The notes beneath the pieces are model-generated. The model was not told the DNA's origin and did no database searches. It saw only the letters and a program-made list of their open reading frames with translations. This document shows positions 1 to 5,333 of a stretch of DNA of 23,847 nucleotides, one piece after another. The position numbers and the translations under genes are program-made. Position 1 is the stretch's first letter; each line of letters starts with the position of its first letter. This DNA comes from Sphaerochaetaceae bacterium (lineage in GTDB: Bacteria; Spirochaetota; Spirochaetia; Sphaerochaetales; Sphaerochaetaceae): positions 1 through 23,847 of the forward strand of contig JALNVT010000013.1 of NCBI GenBank assembly GCA_023231265.1. Reading direction: 5' to 3'.

Positions 1-548
1 GATGGTTTTATTGCCTCAAGGGCGGAATAGGGAAGTTCCGGTAAGAAACCCAGTGTAGCCAGTATGCTATTTACAGACCTATCTATATGGGCGGGAATAA
101 CAAGTCCATCTCTAGCTAAAGTTTCATTTACAACATCCTCAAGAGTTATTCCACATGTAGTCAGAAGTGACTTCTTAAAAGTACCAATTATTTCACCTGA
201 AAGGTCAACAATATTTTGGTTACCAGTCAATTTGGGTTTATTTTCAATATCAGGAAGAAGCGACTCTATGTAGAATCCAAATTCCATTGCATCTTTAATA
301 TTGCTGTACAGTGATAATACATGAACATCTTCAATTGTGTTTACTTCCAAGCCATACATTCCCATTATGCCACATAAATTGCAGGCTTCCTCAAAGGCTG
401 GCAAATTTCTCGTGCAATTGTGGTCTGTAAGTGCAACGATATCTATCTTCTGTTCCATAGCCTCTATTGCCAGTAGAGAGGGAAGCATATCATCACACCC
501 ACAAGGAGAGAGACAACTGTGATTGTGTAAATCAATTTTGATTTTCAT
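1..548 (-). CDS. PHP-domain metal-dependent phosphoesterase (partial, C-terminus beyond the left edge)
   Basis: The frame starts with ATG at 548 and stays open to the window edge, giving about 182 residues. It carries PHP-superfamily motifs: DLHNHS near the N-terminus (residues 6-11), ALTDHN (about 42-47), GLEVNT (about 71-76) and PAHIDR (about 151-156). These His/Asp/Glu residues are the usual PHP metal ligands, so a phosphoesterase role is likely; the substrate cannot be told. The stop of the DRTGG gene lies 6 bases upstream and no strong ribosome binding site separates them, so translation is probably coupled. It is the third gene of a leftward operon (CBS-ATPase, DRTGG, PHP). In anaerobes this trio often lies next to NADH-linked [FeFe]-hydrogenase genes, so a regulatory or accessory role there is plausible but inferred. 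The family call is firm, the function is not. Confidence 0.85.
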   Translation of the reverse strand, partial: MKIKIDLHNHSCLSPCGCDDMLPSLLAIEAMEQKIDIVALTDHNCTRNLPAFEEACNLCGIMGMYGLEVNTIEDVHVLSLYSNIKDAMEFGFYIESLLPDIENKPKLTGNQNIVDLSGEIIGTFKKSLLTTCGITLEDVVNETLARDGLVIPAHIDRSVNSILATLGFLPELPYSALEAIKP

Positions 549-554
549 TTTAGA

Positions 555-887
555 TTACAGATTTAAAGCTTTTGCTATCTTCAAGGATGCATGAAATTGA
601 TTATCTTCGGTTGTGAATAAAGATATATCATTCTCAGAAGCAGCTTTTACCATATCTTCGGGACATGATCTTCCATTGCAAAGTACAATAGCAGGAATGG
701 ATGCTAGCGATCCAACAGCTATTGTATTCTTATGAGCTTGTACGGTAACAAGAACACTATCATCAACAACATTACCAATTACATCAGATAACAGATCTCC
801 TGTATAAACATCAAGTACATCTGCACCCTCATTTTTCATCAATACTGTTTCAAAACCTTCTATGGTTGATAGATCTTTTACCTTCAT
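555..887 (-). CDS. DRTGG-domain protein
   Basis: This 110-residue protein has the length and pattern of stand-alone DRTGG-domain proteins: an N-terminal helix (MKVKDLSTIEGFETVL), a central stretch with GDLLSDVIGN, then VQAHKNTIAVGSLASIPAIV and ITLFTT-like strands (here ISLFTTE). DRTGG domains also occur in phosphotransacetylase N-termini and are thought to be regulatory or ligand-binding; no catalysis is known. The start is secure: AAGGAGA lies just upstream, and the ATG overlaps the stop of the upstream CBS-ATPase gene as TAATG, so the two are translationally coupled. The PHP gene follows 6 bases after its stop. The close packing suggests that the DRTGG protein and the ATPase act together. 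A switch-protein-like partnership with the kinase domain is speculation. Confidence 0.82.
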   Translation of the reverse strand: MKVKDLSTIEGFETVLMKNEGADVLDVYTGDLLSDVIGNVVDDSVLVTVQAHKNTIAVGSLASIPAIVLCNGRSCPEDMVKAASENDISLFTTEDNQFHASLKIAKALNL

Positions 888-1819
888 TACTTGTCTCCTT
901 TATTTGGTATCAAATTAATTGAACATTCAACTCTTGTTCCTTTTTCATTGCTTTTGATTGAAAAATCATCACTTACATTTTTTACATTTGGAAGTCCCAT
1001 ACCGGCACCAAAACCAAGGCTTCTTATCCAATCTGTTGCGGTTGACCAACCAGGAGTCAGAGCTTTTTCAATGTCTTTAATTCCAGGCCCTTTATCCTGT
1101 GCAATCAAGGTAAGTCTTTCTGGAGTAAAAATTGTTATCAACTCTCCTCCATTTGAATGCACAACAATATTCATCTCCAACTCATAAGAGGCTATTGCTG
1201 CTCTTCTTATTATATTGTTGGGAATGTTTGCTTTTTTTAATTTCTTTTTTACTTGAGTGCTTGCATAACCAGCTTTCTCGAAATCAAGACGAATGATGGT
1301 ATGAGATTTGACCTCACCAACAATTTGAACTGAGTCTCTTGATATATTGAGCTCATTTGCTTTTTCTAAAGCTTCAATTTCTTTATTGATTTCAACCAAA
1401 AGAGTCGCTGTTATATCACGTGAGGTTATCATTCCTACCAGTTCTTTTTCTTTATCAATTACAGGAAATCTATGGTATGAGAACTTATCAAAATAGTTTA
1501 TTGCAAAAGATATTGGCATGTCGTCTTCAAGTATTGTTATATTTCTAGACATATATTTTTTACATGGCTCTTCTATATAACCTTTATCTAAAGCCTGCAT
1601 TATGTCATCCATGCTAACAAGACCAACCAGACGCTTTCCTTGAACTATTGGAACTCCTGTAATCTGATTCTCTTTCATCAATCTTTGAATCTCTCTTAGA
1701 GTTGTATGCATTGTGGCTGTAGTTAGATTTTTATACATAACATCTTTTACTTTTAGGCTATAGATTAAATCTAGAATTACAGTGGGAGAAGATATTGTAT
1801 TGATAGGTATTTGGTTCAT
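887..1819 (-). CDS. CBS-pair / GHKL ATPase (anti-sigma/serine kinase-like) sensor
   Basis: With the start chosen here this is 310 residues. Two CBS motifs (about 25-80 and 85-140; KDVMYKNL...ITGVPIV...GLVSMDDI and KKYMSRNI...HRFPVID...GMITSRDI) form a Bateman module that typically senses adenine nucleotides or redox ligands. A short helical linker leads to a GHKL ATPase domain (about 170-305) with an N-box-like ELEMNIVVH, a G1 box DKGPGI and a G2 box GFGAGMGLPNV, closest in style to RsbW/RsbT-type anti-sigma kinases. There is no His phosphoacceptor domain, so it is not a classical histidine kinase. I chose ATG 1819 over the in-frame ATG at 1834 because a good -10 (TATAAT) covers codons 2-3 of the longer version and ends 6 bases before ATG 1819, and neither start has a Shine-Dalgarno. 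It is the first gene of the module with the DRTGG and PHP genes. Confidence 0.83.
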   Translation of the reverse strand: MNQIPINTISSPTVILDLIYSLKVKDVMYKNLTTATMHTTLREIQRLMKENQITGVPIVQGKRLVGLVSMDDIMQALDKGYIEEPCKKYMSRNITILEDDMPISFAINYFDKFSYHRFPVIDKEKELVGMITSRDITATLLVEINKEIEALEKANELNISRDSVQIVGEVKSHTIIRLDFEKAGYASTQVKKKLKKANIPNNIIRRAAIASYELEMNIVVHSNGGELITIFTPERLTLIAQDKGPGIKDIEKALTPGWSTATDWIRSLGFGAGMGLPNVKNVSDDFSIKSNEKGTRVECSINLIPNKGDK

Positions 1820-1825
1820 GAAATC

Positions 1826-1854
1826 ATTATACATTATGAATTCTAATAAGGGAA
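1826..1854 (-). promoter_or_regulatory. Candidate promoter for the CBS-ATPase operon (leaderless)
   Basis: On the minus strand a perfect TATAAT (1831-1826) is followed by six bases (GATTTC) and then ATG at 1819, so transcription would begin about at the A of ATG. The -35 is weak (TTCCCT, 17-base spacer). No ribosome binding site is visible. The -10 is clear; the assignment is inference. Confidence 0.45.
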
Positions 1855-1907
1855 ATAAAATATTCTTTTATCGGTACTTGGAAACTGTGAGAAAAATAAA
1901 TGTGTAT

Positions 1908-1936
1908 TTGCTAGATTCACCAAACCATGTTATAAT
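1908..1936 (+). promoter_or_regulatory. Promoter for the pseudouridine synthase gene
   Basis: TTGCTA (1908-1913), a 17-base spacer and TATAAT (1931-1936), with a TGn extended -10 (TG at 1928-1929). This is among the best sigma-70-like promoters in the window. The transcript would have a leader of about 75 bases containing three imperfect copies of an A/T-rich unit, (G)ATTTTTAAA (1974-2008), just before the ribosome binding site AAGG at 2007-2010. Confidence 0.65.
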
Positions 1937-2016
1937 TCGTAACTATATTTTTAGAAGATAAATAATATATAAAGATTTTTAAAAAATGATTTTTAAAATA
2001 GTTTTTAAGGTAGTTA

Positions 2017-2748
2017 ATGTTAAATTTAAGAAATAATGTAAAAGTAATTGAAGAGAATGAGAATTACTTGGTTGTATACAAACCATCATACTTACCAACG
2101 GTTCCTCTTAAGAATGATATCAAATTGACGTTGCTTGAAATTGTCAGTGAGACATATGCTGAAGTGACAGGTTTTGAGGGCTATTCCTCCTGGGAAAATG
2201 GAGTGCTTCATCGTTTGGACACAAAAACCAGTGGTATTGTTCTGATTGCCAGAAACAAACCAACATTTGATTATTTTTTGAACCTTCAAAAAACTGGGAA
2301 ATTTAAAAAAGAATATCTTGCAACATCCAATATTGAATGCAAAACAATTGAAAGTTTTGGAGAATATCCATACCAAAATCCTCTGTATAAAAAAAATGGT
2401 GTATGCATCAAGAGTTATTTCAGATATTACGGTAAAGGTCGAAAGATGGTCTTACCTGTTCTTGATTCTTACAATATGGCTGCGCTAAAAAAAACTACAG
2501 GTACTGAATATGAAACATTCATCAAATATGAAGAAACAGTTGGTTCAATGCAAAAATTTAGATGTTCTTTAACTGCAGGCTTCAAGCATCAAGTGAGATC
2601 TCACATGGCTTGGAGTGGTCATCCTTTGATAGGGGATGAAATATATGGTGGTATTGAGAGTGAGAAATTTGGTCTTGAAGCTATAAAAATAACTTTTACA
2701 GATCCAAAAAACAATGAAGAAAAAACAATTGAGTATGAAGAAAAATAA
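2017..2748 (+). CDS. RluA-family RNA pseudouridine synthase
   Basis: A 243-residue protein with the RluA catalytic signature HRLDTKTSG (65-73; Asp68 would be the catalytic aspartate) and the family's C-terminal motif GFKHQVRSHMAWSGHPLIGD (about 188-207), which corresponds to GRKHQIRvHla..GhPilGD. The opening VIEENENYLVVYKP (about 10-23) matches the usual start of the RluA catalytic domain. There is no N-terminal S4 RNA-binding domain, so it resembles the short RluA/YqcB-like type. It would isomerise uridine to pseudouridine in rRNA or tRNA; the target site cannot be told from sequence. The middle (residues 100-175) is divergent. A promoter lies at 1908-1936. The TudS-like gene follows after 14 bases, so they are probably co-transcribed. 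Confidence 0.88.
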   Translation: MLNLRNNVKVIEENENYLVVYKPSYLPTVPLKNDIKLTLLEIVSETYAEVTGFEGYSSWENGVLHRLDTKTSGIVLIARNKPTFDYFLNLQKTGKFKKEYLATSNIECKTIESFGEYPYQNPLYKKNGVCIKSYFRYYGKGRKMVLPVLDSYNMAALKKTTGTEYETFIKYEETVGSMQKFRCSLTAGFKHQVRSHMAWSGHPLIGDEIYGGIESEKFGLEAIKITFTDPKNNEEKTIEYEEK

Positions 2749-2762
2749 AAGAGGTTTGAAAG

Positions 2763-3224
2763 ATGAATATTTTAATATCTAGATGCTTGTTAGGCTTCCC
2801 TTGTCGATATGATGGAAAATCAACAGACAATGAGAGATTAGATTTATTTATGGCTAAATACAAGGAAAAGCACAATTTTATTGGAGTCTGTCCAGAAGTT
2901 GAAGGTGGTCTACCAATTCCAAGAGCGAAAAGTGAGCGAGTTGGTGATAAGGTCATGAGTGAGTATGGAGAGGACAATACTGAAGCCTTTGAAGCTGGTG
3001 CCAATATTGCCGTAAAGAAAGCTATAAAGTACAATGCCCAGGTTGCAATATTGAAAAGTAAATCACCTTCTTGTGGGACAGGCATCATATATGATGGAAC
3101 TTTTACAAGCAAATTGATACCAGGAAATGGTGTTACATCACAGAAGCTTTCAGATATCGGAGTTTATGTGATAACAGAAGAGGATCTTGATAAAATTGAA
3201 TACCTTTTGGATAATGAAGATTAA
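2763..3224 (+). CDS. DUF523 / TudS-like [4Fe-4S] thiouracil desulfurase family protein
   Basis: A 153-residue protein with all family landmarks: SRCLLGFPCRYDG (6-18), GVCPEVEGGLPIPR (41-54), KSKSPSCGTG (98-107) and a terminal DIGVYVITEEDL. Cysteines 8, 14, 43 and 104 include the three expected to hold a [4Fe-4S] cluster in TudS, the characterised thiouracil desulfurase of this family (established for the family, not tested here). Length matches the stand-alone form. An AGAGG ribosome binding site precedes the ATG. It sits 14 bases after the RluA-type gene, so a link to modified-uridine metabolism is tempting: one enzyme makes a modified uridine, the other may remove sulfur from thiolated uracil. 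That link is inference. A hairpin follows downstream. Confidence 0.85.
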   Translation: MNILISRCLLGFPCRYDGKSTDNERLDLFMAKYKEKHNFIGVCPEVEGGLPIPRAKSERVGDKVMSEYGEDNTEAFEAGANIAVKKAIKYNAQVAILKSKSPSCGTGIIYDGTFTSKLIPGNGVTSQKLSDIGVYVITEEDLDKIEYLLDNED

Positions 3225-3259
3225 AACAATTAATTTATGTTTAAAAGAAGTTGCAACAT

Positions 3260-3298
3260 AAAAAAGATTCATCCTACTGGTTGTTAGTAAGATGAATC
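3260..3298 (-). terminator. Intrinsic terminator of the xseA-xseB operon
   Basis: GATTCATC...GATGAATC form an inverted repeat (3266-3278 with 3286-3298; 13 positions, one mismatch, 7-base loop). Read on the minus strand it is followed by six T residues (the A-run at 3260-3265), a textbook intrinsic terminator placed about 70 bases after the xseB stop. On the plus strand no T-run follows, so it may stop the RluA/TudS transcript only weakly. Confidence 0.8.
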
Positions 3299-3365
3299 CT
3301 TGGTTATCTCATAAATATAGATAGAATGAATCAATCATTGTATTTGGCAACTGAGCCATGACAAT

Positions 3366-3575
3366 TTATTTTGATTCCTCAATTTCTATTTCATTGTTGT
3401 TATTCATTTTTACAGTTTCAATTTTTCTCTTGGCTTTTTCCAAACCATCTTCTAACTTTTTAGAAAGATCCATGCCTTCTTCAAATAGTTTCAAACTTTC
3501 TTCCAATGATGTGTTGCTATTTCTAAGAAGTGAAGCGATTTCTTCCATTCTCTTTAGATTATCTTCAAAATTCAT
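3366..3575 (-). CDS. xseB: Exodeoxyribonuclease VII small subunit
   Basis: The 69-residue product is a typical XseB: the N-terminal NFEDNLKRMEEIASLLRN, then SLEESLKLFEEGMDLSKKLEDGL, two predicted helices forming the coiled hairpin that binds XseA. The Asn/Glu-rich tail is unremarkable. The length is normal for the family (about 60-80). Its ATG lies one base past the xseA stop codon, with AAGGTGG inside the end of xseA as ribosome binding site, so the subunits are made in a coupled way. It is the last gene of the operon; the terminator at 3260-3298 follows. The N-terminal motif plus adjacency to xseA make the call secure. Confidence 0.93.
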   Translation of the reverse strand: MNFEDNLKRMEEIASLLRNSNTSLEESLKLFEEGMDLSKKLEDGLEKAKRKIETVKMNNNNEIEIEESK

Positions 3576-3576
3576 A

Positions 3577-5109
3577 TTATTCCACCTTTACCTTAATTGA
3601 TCCATCTTTAACTCTAATTCCTAATAAATCATCTTTGTGAATTTGATTTATTGAGGAAACAATATTACCATTTTCATCCTGAGCAATTGAATATCCACGA
3701 TCAAGAATTGATGTAGGACTCAATGCTGAAAGCTCAGCTTTAGTAAGTTTGAACTGAGAGAATGATTTCTGGTATATTTTATCAATGTTGTTTTGATAAA
3801 CATTCTTCAATTCATCATTTTTCTGACTTATATAAGAAATCTTGTTCTCAAAGTTTCTCAATAACTCATTTTTGATTCTTTCGGAATCATATCCGCTCTG
3901 ATCGACTCTTCTTTCTACATTGCTGTTCAACTCAGATTTAAGCTGAGTCAAATACACTCTACCACCATTTATTTTTGAATCAACACTGTTTGCAATTGAA
4001 TTCTGTATATCTTTAAAATGATAATTGGTGTTGTTATAGCTTTCATCCATATTTTTATTGATATCACCTTTTATGCTCAGATGCCTGTAGTTGATGTTTT
4101 CAATTTTACTATCAATACTTCGCTCAATATCATTTTCACTGTTGGCCATTCTAAATAAAAGAGAGTCAATTTTATTTAGAATCAAGCTCTGGAGAATATG
4201 TTTGTCAAAATGCAGAGTTCTTTCTTTAAAGAAATTGAGCTTATTTTCCAAACTATGATTGATATTGAATTTTAGCTCTCTATTCTTTTCGATTGCATCA
4301 AATATACCAGAGCTAGCAAGTTCTGCTGCTGCTGAAGGAGTTGGAGCTCTTAAATCAGCAACAAAATCACTTAATGCCCAATCTATCTCATGACCAACTC
4401 CACTGATGATAGGAATCTTGCTTGTTAAAATTGATTGAAGAACACAGTCCTCACTGAAAGGAAGTAAGTCCTCAATTGAACCACCTCCTCGAGTTACAAT
4501 CAATTGATCACACAGCATATATTCATTGGCAATATCTATTGCTCTTGCAATTGTTTTACCAGCCCCAGCACCTTGGACAACTGCTGGAATTATAATTACA
4601 TCTAAAGAAGGTGCTCTTCTATCAAGAACCTGAAGAACATCTTGAAGTGCTGCTGTTGTTACCGATGTTACAATTCCGAGTTTTTTAGGAATCTTTACAA
4701 TCGTTTTTTTATATTGAGCGTCAAACCATCCTGCTTTTGCATAGGCTCTTTTACGCTCTTCAAGTTGAGCCAAAATATTACCAAGTCCAACAAATTTTAT
4801 ATTTGTACATATGATTTGATAACTTCCTCTTGGAGGATATACATCAAGGGCTCCAGTGACAACTATTTGATCTCCATCCTTCAGAGGTCTTTCGCATCTC
4901 CAGGTGTTTGTTTTGAACATGACAACTGATATTGAAGCATCTTTATCTTTCAGGGTGAAATACCAATGTCCTATAGATGATGGTCGAAAATTAGAGACCT
5001 CACCAACAATATTTAAGTCATTAAAATTATTATTTAATGTTTTTTTGATTTGATCTGTTAAGGCACTTACTGTCAGTTCCATAGCAAATAATTCAGAATT
5101 ATTGGGCAT
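3577..5109 (-). CDS. xseA: Exodeoxyribonuclease VII large subunit
   Basis: A 510-residue XseA. The N-terminal OB-fold (about 10-105) includes VGEVSNF and GHWYFTLKDKDASISVVMF; the catalytic region carries KLGIVTSVTTAALQDVLQVL, IVTRGGGSIEDLLPFSED and SGVGHEIDWALSDFVADLRAPTPSAAAEL segments (about 143-275). The rest is a long helical coiled-coil arm that meets XseB, closed by the conserved C-terminal DRGYSIAQDENG. ExoVII degrades single-stranded DNA from both ends into acid-soluble oligonucleotides. It is longer than common XseA proteins (about 400-460), and the excess lies in the coiled-coil arm. ATG 5109 is favoured by CAAGGAG seven bases upstream. A promoter at 5137-5165 would drive xseA-xseB. 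Confidence 0.95.
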   Translation of the reverse strand: MPNNSELFAMELTVSALTDQIKKTLNNNFNDLNIVGEVSNFRPSSIGHWYFTLKDKDASISVVMFKTNTWRCERPLKDGDQIVVTGALDVYPPRGSYQIICTNIKFVGLGNILAQLEERKRAYAKAGWFDAQYKKTIVKIPKKLGIVTSVTTAALQDVLQVLDRRAPSLDVIIIPAVVQGAGAGKTIARAIDIANEYMLCDQLIVTRGGGSIEDLLPFSEDCVLQSILTSKIPIISGVGHEIDWALSDFVADLRAPTPSAAAELASSGIFDAIEKNRELKFNINHSLENKLNFFKERTLHFDKHILQSLILNKIDSLLFRMANSENDIERSIDSKIENINYRHLSIKGDINKNMDESYNNTNYHFKDIQNSIANSVDSKINGGRVYLTQLKSELNSNVERRVDQSGYDSERIKNELLRNFENKISYISQKNDELKNVYQNNIDKIYQKSFSQFKLTKAELSALSPTSILDRGYSIAQDENGNIVSSINQIHKDDLLGIRVKDGSIKVKVE

Positions 5110-5136
5110 AAAATCTCCTTGGATATATCATTTTTA

Positions 5137-5165
5137 ATCATAAAATATAAAAGGTCAAGTCTAAA
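5137..5165 (-). promoter_or_regulatory. Candidate promoter for xseA-xseB
   Basis: On the minus strand TTTAGA (5165-5160), a 17-base spacer and TATGAT (5142-5137), 28 bases before the xseA start. This gives a leader of about 20 bases with the ribosome binding site CAAGGAG. The consensus fit is moderate. Confidence 0.45.
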
Positions 5166-5245
5166 AATAATATTACATAATAAAGATAAAAATACCTCAA
5201 TATAAATAAAAAAAGCAGTAAAGTATTGAAAGGTCTATTGTAAAA

Positions 5246-5323
5246 TATAATGTTATTTCATATTGTTTTTTATAAACAATAATAATTCTTTTAAGAAGGA
5301 GAGAGCAACTAAACTTTTAGTTG
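5246..5323 (+). promoter_or_regulatory. topB leader: -10 element and two inverted repeats flanking the ribosome binding site
   Basis: A TATAAT (5246-5251) has only a weak -35 (GTATTG at 17 bases). It is followed by a perfect inverted repeat, TATTGTTT/AAACAATA (5261-5268 and 5274-5281), then the Shine-Dalgarno AAGGAGAG (5296-5303), then a second perfect repeat CAACTAAA/TTTAGTTG (5306-5313 and 5316-5323), and finally ATG at 5334. Without folding, the Shine-Dalgarno is about 30 bases from the start, too far for normal use; folding the second hairpin would shorten this to about 12. An in-frame TGA at 5322 rules out an upstream start. Confidence 0.5.
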
Positions 5324-5333
5324 AATATTTTTT

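Noticed and set aside
891..1187. Plus-strand open frame opposite the GHKL ATPase domain
   Set aside because: It lies wholly within the well-supported ATPase gene and its product has no recognisable features.
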